In this document: positions 51,182 to 59,791 of the stretch, one piece after another
How the letters are laid out: each line of letters opens with the position of its first letter
Position numbering within the stretch: the first letter of the stretch is position 1
DNA from: Nonomuraea pusilla
Lineage (GTDB): Bacteria; Actinomycetota; Actinomycetes; Streptosporangiales; Streptosporangiaceae
Assembly: GCF_900109355.1 (NCBI RefSeq)
Contig: NZ_FOBF01000014.1
Coordinates: 124,001 to 188,000, forward strand
Direction: 5' to 3'
DNA: 64,000 nucleotides
The notes under the pieces: model-generated
Told to the model about the DNA's origin: nothing
What the model saw: the letters and a program-made list of their open reading frames with translations, nothing else
Databases searched by the model: none
Made by a program: the position numbers and the translations under genes

Positions 51182-51303
51182 GCGTGTCCTCTGCCCGAGA
51201 CGGCCGCGCCTAACATGCCCCGCCCGGATGACCCGCCGTACGACCTGCCGGGATGTCCGGAGGCGCCGGAGCTGGTGCGGCCGGTCACGGCTAGCATGCG
51301 GTC

Positions 51304-52275
51304 ATGCTGCTGCCCGCCCCCGGGCGCCTCCACACCGTCGCCGTGCTGGCCTTCGACGGGATGGCGCCGTTCGAGCTCGGCTGCGTGGTGGAGTTCTTCG
51401 CGCTGCCGCGTCCCGAGCTGGACGTCCCCTGGTACGACCTGCGGGTCTGCGCGGAGACGCGCGAGCCGCTCAGGGTGGTCGGCGGGTTCACGATGCGGGC
51501 GGAGCACGGCCTCGACGTCCTGGCGGGGGCCGACACGGTGGTCGTGCCGGGCGTGGCCGACGTGCGGGGGCAGGTTCCCGCCGCCGTGATCGGGGCGCTG
51601 CGGCTGGCGCACGCGCGCGGCGCCCGGATGGTGTCGATCTGCTCGGGGGCGTTCGCGCTGGCCGCCGCCGGGCTGCTCGACGGGCGCGAGGCCACCACCC
51701 ACTGGAGGTACGCCGACCTGCTGCGGCGCCGCTTCCCCGAGGTGCGGGTCAACCCCTCGGTGCTGTACGTCGACGGCGGCGACGTGCTGACCAGCGCGGG
51801 CAGCGCGGCCGGGCTCGACCTGCTGGTGCACCTCGTCCGCCGCGACCACGGGCCGAACGTCGCCAACGCGGTGGCCCGCCGCCTGGTCATCGCGCCGCAC
51901 AGGGAGGGCGGCCAGGCGCAGTTCATCGAGGCCGCGGTGCCGCCGGTCGAGGACGACGACCCGGTGGGCAGGGCGATGGCGTGGGCGCTCGGCCACCTGT
52001 CCGAGCCGATCGCGGTGGCGGATCTGGCGCGGGCGGCGCACCTGTCGGAGCGCTCGTTCGTCAGGCACTTCAGGCGGCGCACCGGCACGAGCCCGCTGCG
52101 CTGGGTGATCTCGCAGCGGGTGGCGGCCAGCCTGGCCATGCTGGAGTCGACGGACGCGCCGGTGGAGGCGATCGGCGCGGCGGTCGGGTTCGAGAGCCCG
52201 GCGACGTTCCGCCACCACTTCACCAGGACGATGCGCACCTCCCCGTCGGCCTACCGCCGCGCGTTCGCCGGCTGA
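51304..52275 (+). CDS. GlxA family DJ-1/AraC transcriptional regulator
   Basis: 323-residue regulator with a DJ-1/PfpI domain (VAVLAFDGMAPFELGCVVEF, MVSICSGAFALAAAGLLDGR, VDGGDVLTSAGSAAGLDLLV) and an AraC domain (ADLARAAHLSERSFVRHFRR, GAAVGFESPATFRHHFTRTM). The elbow Cys is present. It is divergent from the type III PKS operon and may control it. It is closely similar in architecture to the gene at 37382 and to the pseudogene at 22042. Confidence 0.92.
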   Translation: MLLPAPGRLHTVAVLAFDGMAPFELGCVVEFFALPRPELDVPWYDLRVCAETREPLRVVGGFTMRAEHGLDVLAGADTVVVPGVADVRGQVPAAVIGALRLAHARGARMVSICSGAFALAAAGLLDGREATTHWRYADLLRRRFPEVRVNPSVLYVDGGDVLTSAGSAAGLDLLVHLVRRDHGPNVANAVARRLVIAPHREGGQAQFIEAAVPPVEDDDPVGRAMAWALGHLSEPIAVADLARAAHLSERSFVRHFRRRTGTSPLRWVISQRVAASLAMLESTDAPVEAIGAAVGFESPATFRHHFTRTMRTSPSAYRRAFAG

Positions 52276-52376
52276 CCGGGCCCGGCGCGGGTGGCGGGCG
52301 CGTAGGACATTTGTCATGCCGAGCTCAGGATCGATGACACGTCACAGGCGGGCCGCGCGAGCCGACCATCGAGGAC

Positions 52377-53345
52377 ATGCGACGAATCCTTCCCGCCCTC
52401 GGGCTCGCCCTCCTGTCCCCCCTGGTCGCGGAGTTCCTGCTCGGCGACTTCCCGCTGACGCACCTGCCCTTCCTCGTCATGCTGGCCCCCACGTACGGCG
52501 GCGCCGCCGTGGTGATCCGCGAGGTCGCCCGCAGGAAGGGGCTCGGCTGGCCGGCCATCGTCCTGATGGCGCTCGCCTACGGCGTGCTGGAGGAGGGCGT
52601 CATGACGATGTCGCTGTTCAACCCGGACTACGCGGGGCAGCGCCTGCTCGACCCCGGCTACGTGCCGTTCCTCGGCATCGGGGTGCCGTGGACGCTGTTC
52701 GTGCTCGGCCTGCACACGGTCTGGAGCGTGTGCGTGCCGATCGCGCTGGTGGAGGAGCTGGCGGGTGACAGGCGCACCACGCCGTGGCTGGGCCGCGCCG
52801 GGCTCGGCGTCACGGCGGCGCTCGCGACGCTCGGCGCGGTGGCGGTCACCGTGTTCTCCTACGGCAACGGCCACTTCCTCGCGTCGGCCCCGCAGCTCAC
52901 GGCCGTGGCCGTGATCGTGGCCGGGCTCGTCGCCGCCGCGTTCCGCCTGCCGTCGGCGCCGCCCGCCCCCGGCAGGGCGGCGCCGTCGCCGTGGACGGTG
53001 TTCACGGCGGCGCTGGCGGCGGGCGGCCTGTTCGAACTGTCCACGCTGGCCGACCTGCCCGTGTGGGCGGTGATCGCGACGCTCGCCGCGGCCGAGGCCG
53101 GCATCGCGGTGCTGGTGCTGCGCTGGTCGGCGGGGCGCGGCTGGGGCGGCGGGCACCGCGTGGCGCTGGCCGGCGGCGCGCTGCTCACCTACGCCTGGCA
53201 CGCCTTCTTCAGCGGCCCGCTGGTGCCGACGACGCCCGCGATGAACCTCGCCAGCCACGTCGTGTTCGGCGCGGGCGCGGTGGCGCTGCTGCTGGTCGCC
53301 GCCCGCCGCACCGCCCGCCGCACCCTCCGCGTTCAGAGCCGGTAG
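52377..53345 (+). CDS. Multi-pass membrane protein of unknown function
   Basis: 322-residue protein with about eight to nine hydrophobic segments. It opens MRRILPALGLALLSPLVAEF and contains PTYGGAAVVIREVARRKGLG and AYGVLEEGVMTMSLFNPDYA, a glutamate-containing intramembrane motif, and TYAWHAFFSGPLVPTTPAMN. The EE pair followed by a later His recalls CPBP-type membrane proteases, but the full motif set is not evident, so I do not assign one. Its last 13 bp overlap the convergent DUF3224 gene. Confidence 0.8.
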   Translation: MRRILPALGLALLSPLVAEFLLGDFPLTHLPFLVMLAPTYGGAAVVIREVARRKGLGWPAIVLMALAYGVLEEGVMTMSLFNPDYAGQRLLDPGYVPFLGIGVPWTLFVLGLHTVWSVCVPIALVEELAGDRRTTPWLGRAGLGVTAALATLGAVAVTVFSYGNGHFLASAPQLTAVAVIVAGLVAAAFRLPSAPPAPGRAAPSPWTVFTAALAAGGLFELSTLADLPVWAVIATLAAAEAGIAVLVLRWSAGRGWGGGHRVALAGGALLTYAWHAFFSGPLVPTTPAMNLASHVVFGAGAVALLLVAARRTARRTLRVQSR

Positions 53346-53728
53346 TCGAAGGTGTACGCGTGGGAGCCGTCGGGCGCGATGGCGATGTCCATCGCGCCCC
53401 GCAGCCCGCGCAGCTCCCCGGTGGCCGAGTCGGGCACGACCGTGATGCGCAGCGACTGCTCCCCGCGGTCGCTGACCGCGTCGTGCTGCACCACGAAGCT
53501 GCCCGCCCGCCCGTGCAGTCTGCCCTCGATCCGCTCCATGGCGACGTACGAGCGGGAGTCCTCGACCGGCGTCGCGGCCACCATGAGCGTGACGACGCTC
53601 GTGGCCTCCAGGTCCCCGTGGAAGGTCTTGGTCATGGTGACGAGCCCCAGGGAGACGCCGTCACGCTCGTGGAACGGCGGCTTCGGGTCCCAGCCCGCGG
53701 TGTCGAAGGGGCCTTTCGCGATGGTCAT
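53333..53728 (-). CDS. DUF3224 domain protein
   Basis: 131-residue soluble beta-barrel protein of the DUF3224 family. Family features are the early DGVSLGLVTMTKTFHGDLEA, YVAMERIEGRLHGRAGSFVV with QHDAV, and the ending GELRGLRGAMDIAIAPDGSH before YTFDYRL. The fold resembles allene-oxide-cyclase-like/lipocalin barrels, implying binding of a hydrophobic ligand; function unknown. ATG at 53728; its 3' end overlaps the membrane protein gene on the other strand. Confidence 0.9.
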   Translation of the reverse strand: MTIAKGPFDTAGWDPKPPFHERDGVSLGLVTMTKTFHGDLEATSVVTLMVAATPVEDSRSYVAMERIEGRLHGRAGSFVVQHDAVSDRGEQSLRITVVPDSATGELRGLRGAMDIAIAPDGSHAYTFDYRL

Positions 53729-53783
53729 GCCGCCATCGTGCCGGACGTACCTGTCAGGCCCCGTCAGGTTCTCCCCCGCGTCC

Positions 53784-54575
53784 TCAGGTTCCGGCCAGCA
53801 GTCCGACGACGGGCGCCAAGGCGTCGAGGTACTGGGCGCTCACCGAGACGTACGAGATGCCGAGCCTGTCGCGCCGCCGGCTCAGCGTGTCGGCCATCTC
53901 CTGCGGGGAGCCCTTGAGCACGCCGACGCCGCCGGGCGCGAGCCGCGGCATCCAGGCGGGCGGCTCGTCGCCGACGGCGTGCAGGTTGAGGTTCAGCTCC
54001 AGCGCGTGGAAGCGGTCGCCGGCCAGTTCGTACAGCTCGTCGAGCTTGGCGGCCACCTGCTCCTCGCTGACGTTCGGCGGCAGGCCGAGCGCCACCGTGT
54101 CGGCCTTGCGCGCCGCCAGCCGCAGCAGCCGGGCGCCGGCGGCCGCGACGAGGAGCCGGACGTCCGGGGCGGCGTCCCTGACGGCGTCGGCGGTGCGGGA
54201 CAGCCGCTCGATACGCTCCCCGGGCGTGCCGAAGGGCATGCCGAGCCGGGCGGCGTCCTCCTCCGCGCCGGGCCGGCCGGCGCCGAGGCCGAGCTCGAAT
54301 CGGCCGGAGCTGAGCGCCCTCAGAGTGGCGGCCTCCCAGGCGACGTGCTCGGGCGCCCGGTTGGGCGCGCTGAGCACGAACGTCCCGACCCGCAGCGTGG
54401 TGGTGACCGCCGCCGCGGCCGCGGCGGCGGCGAACGGCGAGAGCGTGTGGAGCGTGTCGGGGATCAGCAGCGTCGCGTAGCCGGCGCTCTCGGCGCGGCG
54501 GGCGAGGGAGGTCCAGGCGGCGGAGTCGGAGGCGTGTCCGGCGACGACCCCGAAACGGAACGGGTGATCGGTCAT
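53784..54575 (-). CDS. LLM class flavin/F420-dependent oxidoreductase
   Basis: 263-residue TIM-barrel oxidoreductase of the luciferase-like superfamily. It starts MTDHPFRFGVVAGHASDSAA, has YATLLIPDTLHTLSPFAAAA, LRVGTFVLSAPNRAPEHVAW and GRFELGLGAGRPGAEEDAAR, the conserved GxGRP-like phosphate-binding loop, and a C-terminal ISYVSVSAQYLDALAPVVGL. In actinobacteria most such proteins use coenzyme F420; whether F420 or FMN is used here cannot be read. The chosen ATG has GGGAG upstream. Lies on the minus strand beside an alditol oxidase, 89 bp apart. Confidence 0.9.
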   Translation of the reverse strand: MTDHPFRFGVVAGHASDSAAWTSLARRAESAGYATLLIPDTLHTLSPFAAAAAAAAVTTTLRVGTFVLSAPNRAPEHVAWEAATLRALSSGRFELGLGAGRPGAEEDAARLGMPFGTPGERIERLSRTADAVRDAAPDVRLLVAAAGARLLRLAARKADTVALGLPPNVSEEQVAAKLDELYELAGDRFHALELNLNLHAVGDEPPAWMPRLAPGGVGVLKGSPQEMADTLSRRRDRLGISYVSVSAQYLDALAPVVGLLAGT

Positions 54576-54664
54576 GTCTCCCACGATCGCGGACCGGCCC
54601 GGCGGGCACATCGTCCGCCGGGCGGTGGGCCGCTACGCCGCCGGGAGCAGGCCCGAGGGCCGCG

Positions 54665-55879
54665 CTACTCCCCCAGCAGTAGCGACAGGAAGGCGTTGCC
54701 GAAGACGCCCTTCGGGTCGTGGCGCCCGACCAGCTCGCGGAAGCCGTCGGGGCACGGGTACCTGCGGGTGAACAGCTTGCCCCAGTGGGGCCGCGGGTCG
54801 AACGGGGCGAGGACGTCCTCGACCAGCTCGATCACCGGCAGCACCGCGGCCGGGTCCTTGACCCAGGTGAAGTGGACGCCGATGCTGTCGCGACCGCGGA
54901 ACGGGCTGAGCCACAGGTCGTCGGCGGCGACGGCGCGGACCTCCGACACCTGCAGCACGGGCCTGATCCTGTCGCCGGCGGCGTACAGCTCGCGCAGCGC
55001 CTGCGCCGCGAACGCCCTGGGCAGCGCGAACTCCGACTGCAGCTCGTCGCCCGCGCTGCTCGGCGGCGCGTCGTGGCGGAAGTGCGGCAGCCGCTCGTGC
55101 CAGGGGCCCGGCGCGCCGAGCTGCGCGGTGCAGCTCCCCGGCGGCATGCCGGGCACGGGGTGGCGCGGCCCGTCCGCGAGCCGGGTGCCCGGCCAGGGGG
55201 CCCGCTCCAGCTCGTCGCGGCGCTTGACCCAGGCGCGGGTGGCCCGCCAGTCGGTGAAGAGGCTGACGCTGTAGCCGCTCGCCATGACCTCGTCGAGCCC
55301 GGCGTCGGCGGGGACGTCCTCGACCACGTACTGGCGCAGCTCGAAGGCCGGGACGAGGTCGAGCGTGAGCGAGGTGACGACGCCGAGCGCGCCGAGCGCC
55401 ACCACCATGCCGGGGAAGTCGGGGTCGCCGCGCTTCACGGACACCACCGAGCCGTCGGCCGTGACGAGGTCGAGCCCGCGGACGGCGGCCGACAGGCTCT
55501 GGTTGCGCTCGCCCGACCCGTGCGTGCCGGTGGCGACGGAGCCCGCGACCGAGATGTGCGGCAGCGACGCCAGGTTGGCGAGCGCGAAGCCGGCCGCGTC
55601 CAGCCGGGTGGCGAGCCGCGCGTACGTCATGCCCGCCGGCACCCGCGCGCACGCGGCCGCGGTGTCGATCTCGACGCCGCCGGCGCGGGTCTCCGGCAGG
55701 CGGTCGAGGACGACCAGGTCGCCGGGCCCGTCGGCCACGTCGTTGAACGAGTGCCCGCTGCCCAGGGCGCGGACCCGCTCGCCCCGCGCGACGATCCGCC
55801 TGAGCTCGTCGAGCGAGGTCGGATGGTGGACGTTCCTCGCCCGGAACGTGGTGTTCCCTGCCCAGTTGGTCAGCGTCAC
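54665..55879 (-). CDS. Alditol oxidase-like FAD protein
   Basis: 404-residue member of the VAO/PCMH flavoprotein family with a C-terminal D-arabinono-1,4-lactone-oxidase domain. The FAD domain begins MTLTNWAGNTTFRARNVHHP, and His43 in GSGHSFND is placed like the covalently flavinylated His of Streptomyces AldO. Other parts are VAGSVATGTHGSGERNQSLS and the terminal HWGKLFTRRYPCPDGF. AldO oxidises xylitol, sorbitol and other polyols at C1 with O2. Position directly after araA suggests arabitol or another pentitol as substrate, though a hairpin separates them. Confidence 0.88.
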   Translation of the reverse strand: MTLTNWAGNTTFRARNVHHPTSLDELRRIVARGERVRALGSGHSFNDVADGPGDLVVLDRLPETRAGGVEIDTAAACARVPAGMTYARLATRLDAAGFALANLASLPHISVAGSVATGTHGSGERNQSLSAAVRGLDLVTADGSVVSVKRGDPDFPGMVVALGALGVVTSLTLDLVPAFELRQYVVEDVPADAGLDEVMASGYSVSLFTDWRATRAWVKRRDELERAPWPGTRLADGPRHPVPGMPPGSCTAQLGAPGPWHERLPHFRHDAPPSSAGDELQSEFALPRAFAAQALRELYAAGDRIRPVLQVSEVRAVAADDLWLSPFRGRDSIGVHFTWVKDPAAVLPVIELVEDVLAPFDPRPHWGKLFTRRYPCPDGFRELVGRHDPKGVFGNAFLSLLLGE

Positions 55880-55914
55880 GGCCTCACCCTTCCATACGGC
55901 GGCTGCCGCGGGGA

Positions 55915-55952
55915 GGGGCTCCCGGCGCCGCCAGGGAGCCCCCGGGAGCCCC
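55915..55952 (-). terminator. Terminator between araA and alditol oxidase
   Basis: GGGGCTCCC (55915-55923) can pair with either of two copies of GGGAGCCCC (55934-55942 and 55944-55952). On the minus strand this lies 7 bases after the araA stop and 36 bases before the oxidase start, ending or attenuating the arabinose transcript. Confidence 0.65.
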
Positions 55953-55958
55953 TTCGTG

Positions 55959-57416
55959 TCACAGGCCCTGCGCGAGCCGGTAGTACGCCTGGTTCCAGCG
56001 CAGTTCCCTGGTGAACCGCTCGGTGGTCGTGTCGGCGTCGATGACCAGCAGCTCCACGCCCAGCATGTCGGCCAGGTCGATCAGCTCCTCGCGGCCCACC
56101 GCCGTGGACAGCACCGTGTGGTGCGGCGCGCCCGCCGTCAGCCACGACTCGGTGGACGTGCGCAGGTTCGGGCGGGGCCGCCACACCGCGCGGGCCACGG
56201 GCAGCTTCGGCAGCGGCTCGGGCGGGGCCACGAGGTCGATCTCGTTGGCCACCAGCCGGAACCTGTCGCCCATGTCGGCCAGGCCCACGACGACGCCCGC
56301 CCCGGGCTCGGCGTCGAACACCAGCCTGACCGGGTCCTCCCTGCCGCCGATGCCGAGCGGGTGGATCTCGCAGGACGGCGTGCCCGCGGCGATCGACGGG
56401 CAGACCTCCAGCATGTGCGCGCCGAGGATGAGCTCGTTGCCCGGCGTCAGGTCGTAGGTGTAGTCCTCCATGAACGACGTGCCGCCGCCCGGGGCCATCG
56501 CCTTGAGCGTGCGCAGCAGCACCGACGTCTTCCAATCGCCCTCGCCGCCGAAGCCGTAGCCGTCGGCCATGAGCCGCTGCACGGCCAGGCCGGGGAGCTG
56601 GCGCAGGCCGCCGAGGTCCTCGAAGTTGGTCGTGAACGCGCGGAAACCGCCCGACTCCAGGAAGGCACGCAGGCCCAGCTCGACGCGCGCGGCGTAGCGC
56701 AGCGACTCGTGCCGCTCGCCCAGCAGCTCCGGCGCGACCCTGTACTGCTCGGCGTAGTCCTTGACCAGCGCGGTCACGTCGGGGTCCGACGCGGCGTCCA
56801 CGGCCTCGACCAGGTCGTTGACGCCGTAGGTGTTGACCGACACGCCGAAGCGCAGCTGCGCCTCGACCTTGTCGCCCTCGGTGACGGCCACGTCGCGCAT
56901 GTTGTCGCCGAACCTGGCCAGCTTCAGCGTCCGCAGCTCCGCCAGGCCGGTGGCGGCCCGCGTCCAGGTGAGGACGCGCGCCGCCACCGCCGGGTCGCTG
57001 ACGTGCCCGGCCACGGTCTTGCGCGGCACGCCGAGGCGCGTCTGGATGAACCCGAACTCGCGGTCGCCGTGCGCGGCCTGGTTGAGGTTCATGAAGTCCA
57101 TGTCGATGGAGCTCCACGGCAGCTCCACGTTGGCCTGCGTGTGCAGGTGGAGCAGCGGCTTGCGCAGCGCGTCCAGCCCGGCGATCCACATCTTGGCCGG
57201 GGAGAAGGTGTGCATCCAGGCGATGACGCCCGCGCACGAGTCGTCGGCGTTCGCCTCCAGCATGACGCGCCTGATGGCGGCGGCGTCGGTCAGCACCGGC
57301 TTCCACTCCACGGGCATCGGGAGCTGCTCCGCGATGCGCCGGGACTGCTCGGCCACCTGGCGCAGCGTGTCCTCGCCGTACAGCCCCTGGCTGCCGGTCA
57401 GAAACCAGATGTTCAA
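55959..57416 (-). CDS. araA: L-arabinose isomerase
   Basis: 485-residue isomerase converting L-arabinose to L-ribulose, Mn-dependent. The start is a TTG giving LNIWFLTGSQGLYGEDTLRQ, with GAGGAG six bases upstream. Characteristic segments are GVIAWMHTFSPAKMWIAGLD, the central YGFGGEGDWKTSVLLRTLKA with a metal-binding Glu, SFMEDYTYDLTPGNELILGA with the second Glu, and LTAGAPHHTVLSTA with His ligands. The TTG overlaps the araD stop as TTGA, so translation is coupled. It is the last gene of the araBDA run. Confidence 0.96.
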   Translation of the reverse strand: MNIWFLTGSQGLYGEDTLRQVAEQSRRIAEQLPMPVEWKPVLTDAAAIRRVMLEANADDSCAGVIAWMHTFSPAKMWIAGLDALRKPLLHLHTQANVELPWSSIDMDFMNLNQAAHGDREFGFIQTRLGVPRKTVAGHVSDPAVAARVLTWTRAATGLAELRTLKLARFGDNMRDVAVTEGDKVEAQLRFGVSVNTYGVNDLVEAVDAASDPDVTALVKDYAEQYRVAPELLGERHESLRYAARVELGLRAFLESGGFRAFTTNFEDLGGLRQLPGLAVQRLMADGYGFGGEGDWKTSVLLRTLKAMAPGGGTSFMEDYTYDLTPGNELILGAHMLEVCPSIAAGTPSCEIHPLGIGGREDPVRLVFDAEPGAGVVVGLADMGDRFRLVANEIDLVAPPEPLPKLPVARAVWRPRPNLRTSTESWLTAGAPHHTVLSTAVGREELIDLADMLGVELLVIDADTTTERFTRELRWNQAYYRLAQGL

Positions 57417-58075
57417 CGCGGGCTCCTCTGTCCATAGACGTTCTGGTAGCGGTCGTAGAGCCGGTCGACGTCGTCCCGCGCGATCGGCAGCGGCGTGCCG
57501 AGCTGCCGGGCGACGTGCACGGTCCTCGCGACGTCCTCGCACATCACGGCCGCCTTGACGGCGGCCTTCGGGTCCTTGCCGATGCTGAAGACGCCGTGGT
57601 TCCGCATGAGCACCGCCGGTGAGCGGTGCCCCTTCAGGGTGGAGACGACGCCCTGGCCGATCGAGTCGTCGCCGATCAGGGCGAACGGGCCGACCGGGAT
57701 CTCGCCGCCGAACTCGTCGGCCATCGCGGTCAGCACGCAGGGCACGGACTCTCCGCGCGCCGCCCAGGCCGAGGCGTAGGTGGAGTGCGTGTGGACGACG
57801 CCCCCCACCTCGGGCATGTTGCGGTAGACGTAGGCGTGCGCGGCCGTGTCGCTGGAGGGCGCGTGCGCGCCCTCGACCAGGTCGCCGTCCAGGTCGCACA
57901 CGACCATGTTCTCCGGCGACAGCTCGTCGTAGGAGACCCCGGACGGCTTGATGACGAACAGCTCCTCGCCGGGGACGCGCCCCGAGACGTTGCCCGCCGT
58001 CCAGGCGACCAGGCCGTAGCGCACCAGCTCGGCGTGCAGGTCGCTAACGACCTTCCGCATCGCGTCGACGTTCAT
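57413..58075 (-). CDS. araD: L-ribulose-5-phosphate 4-epimerase
   Basis: 220-residue class II aldolase-like zinc enzyme that epimerises L-ribulose-5-P to D-xylulose-5-P. Signatures are GLVAWTAGNVSGRVPGEELF, IKPSGVSYDELSPENMVVCD, the zinc ligands in VVHTHSTYASAWA (HTH) and VLMRNHGVFSIGKDPKAAVK (NHG). Family relatives include fuculose aldolases, but its place between araB and araA fixes the role. Start and stop both overlap neighbours by four bases. Confidence 0.95.
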   Translation of the reverse strand: MNVDAMRKVVSDLHAELVRYGLVAWTAGNVSGRVPGEELFVIKPSGVSYDELSPENMVVCDLDGDLVEGAHAPSSDTAAHAYVYRNMPEVGGVVHTHSTYASAWAARGESVPCVLTAMADEFGGEIPVGPFALIGDDSIGQGVVSTLKGHRSPAVLMRNHGVFSIGKDPKAAVKAAVMCEDVARTVHVARQLGTPLPIARDDVDRLYDRYQNVYGQRSPR

Positions 58076-59748
58076 GCGCGGGCCTCGTTCCTGATGGCGC
58101 GCAGCGTGTGCAGCATCCGTCCGTCTCCCAGGTGGTCGTGCAGGTTCTTGTACTCGGCGTAGAGCCGGTCGTAGGCGTCGGCCCGCGCCGGGTCGGGGGT
58201 GTACGCGGCCTCGGTGCGCTTGCCCATCGCGGCGGCGGCCGGCTCGATGCCGTCGTACGCCCCGGCGGCGACGGCGGCGTGGATGGCGGAGCCCAGCGCG
58301 GGGCCCTGGTCGGAGCCGATGACCGACAGGGGGCGGCGCAGCACGTCGGCGTAGACCTGCATGAGGAAGGGGTTCTTCAGCAGGCCGCCCGCGACGACGA
58401 ACTCCTCGACGGGCACGCCCGACGCCTCGAACGTCTCGACGATCACGCGGGCGCCGTACGCGGTGGCCTCGATGAGGGCGCGGTAGACGTCCTCGGGCCG
58501 GGTGGCGAGGGTCTGGCCGACGACGACGCCGGACAGGTTGTGGTCGACGAGCACGGAGCGGTTGCCGCCGAACCAGTCGAGCGCGACGAGCCCGTGCTCG
58601 CCGACCGCCTGCCGCTCGGCGAGCGAGGTGAGGTACTCGTGGACGTTCATGCCCTGCTCGCGCGCCCGCTCGGTGTACGAGGCCGGCACGAACGACTCGA
58701 CGAACCAGGCGAAGACGTCGCCGACTGCCGACTGGCCCGCCTCGTAGCCCCACAGGCCGGGCACGATGCCGTCGCGCACCACGCCGCACATGCCGGGCAC
58801 CTCGGCGAGCCGGTCGCTCGGCATGATGTGGCAGGTGGACGTCCCCATGATGGCGACCATCTGGCCGGGCCGGACGGCGTCGGCCGCGGCGGCCGTGACG
58901 TGGGCGTCCACGTTGCCGACGGCGACGGCGACGCCCTCGGGCAGGCCGGTCCAGGCGGCGGCCTCGGCGGTCAGGCGTCCGGCGAGCCCGCCGAGCGGGG
59001 CGAGCCTGACTCCCGCCGGGCCGGTCTTCTCGCCGACCTCGCCGGTGGCGAGCTTGCCGGCGAACCCGGCGAAGGCGGGGTCGAGCTGGGCGAGGAACTC
59101 CTCGGACGGGTAGGAGCCGTCCTGGAAGACGCCCTTGTAGCCGGCGGTGCAGATGTTGCGGCTCTCGACGCCGGTGAGCCGCCAGACGATCCAGTCGGCG
59201 GCCTCGATCCAGCGCTCGGCGCGGGCGTAGACCTCGGGGGCCTCCTCCAGCACCTGCAGGGCCTTGGCGAACTCCCACTCGGAGGAGATCCTGCCGCCGT
59301 ACCGGGGGAGCCAGCTCTCGCCGCGCCGGGCGGCGAGCTCGTTGATGCGGTCGGCGTGCGGCTGGGCGGCGTGGTGCTTCCACAGCTTGGGCCAGGCGTG
59401 CGACACGTCGGGGGTCTCGAAGCACAGGGGGGTGCCGTCGGCGGTGGCGGGCAGCACGGTGCAGGCGGTGAAGTCGGTGCCGATGCCGATGACGTCCTCG
59501 GGGGCGACGCCGGCGGCGGCGAGTGCCTCGGGCACGGCCACGCGCAGAACGTCGAGCCAGTCCTGCGGGGACTGCAGCGCCCAGTCGGGGCCGAGGCGGC
59601 GGCCCGAGGGCAGGGCCTGCTCCATCACCCGGTGGGCGTACTCGTGCACGGCGCTGCCGAGCTCCTCGCCGTCGGAGACGCGGACGACCACGGCACGTCC
59701 TGACAGCGTGCCGAAGTCGACTCCGACCACGCAATTGTTAGCGTTCAC
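58072..59748 (-). CDS. araB: Ribulokinase
   Basis: 558-residue FGGY-family sugar kinase that phosphorylates L-ribulose at O5. It begins VNANNCVVGVDFGTLSGRAV with the first phosphate loop, and contains IGIGTDFTACTVLPATADGT, GGRISSEWEFAKALQVLEEA, MVAIMGTSTCHIMPSDRLAE (second phosphate loop) and FVVAGGLLKNPFLMQVYADV (adenosine motif). The GTG at 59748 has GGAG six bases upstream, whereas the TTG at 59754 abuts the GGAG. An operator-like sequence spans the start codon. It is the first gene of the coupled araBDA operon. Confidence 0.95.
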   Translation of the reverse strand: MNANNCVVGVDFGTLSGRAVVVRVSDGEELGSAVHEYAHRVMEQALPSGRRLGPDWALQSPQDWLDVLRVAVPEALAAAGVAPEDVIGIGTDFTACTVLPATADGTPLCFETPDVSHAWPKLWKHHAAQPHADRINELAARRGESWLPRYGGRISSEWEFAKALQVLEEAPEVYARAERWIEAADWIVWRLTGVESRNICTAGYKGVFQDGSYPSEEFLAQLDPAFAGFAGKLATGEVGEKTGPAGVRLAPLGGLAGRLTAEAAAWTGLPEGVAVAVGNVDAHVTAAAADAVRPGQMVAIMGTSTCHIMPSDRLAEVPGMCGVVRDGIVPGLWGYEAGQSAVGDVFAWFVESFVPASYTERAREQGMNVHEYLTSLAERQAVGEHGLVALDWFGGNRSVLVDHNLSGVVVGQTLATRPEDVYRALIEATAYGARVIVETFEASGVPVEEFVVAGGLLKNPFLMQVYADVLRRPLSVIGSDQGPALGSAIHAAVAAGAYDGIEPAAAAMGKRTEAAYTPDPARADAYDRLYAEYKNLHDHLGDGRMLHTLRAIRNEARA

Positions 59749-59749
59749 A
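59736..59749. promoter_or_regulatory. LacI-family (AraR-like) operator across the araB start
   Basis: TGTTAGCGTTCACA matches 12 of 14 bases of the palindrome TGTTAGCGCTAACA typical of LacI-family arabinose/galactose-type regulators. It covers the araB GTG start codon. The LacI-family gene directly upstream is the likely binder; a partner site near the transporter promoter would lie outside this window. Confidence 0.5.
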
Positions 59750-59791
59750 TTCAACTCCAGGAGTTCCTACGGGGGGACGGGCCATGCGTTG

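Noticed and set aside
52377..53345. CPBP-type intramembrane protease
   Set aside because: Only a Glu-Glu pair and a distant His are visible; the full set of conserved motifs in the right helices could not be found by eye.
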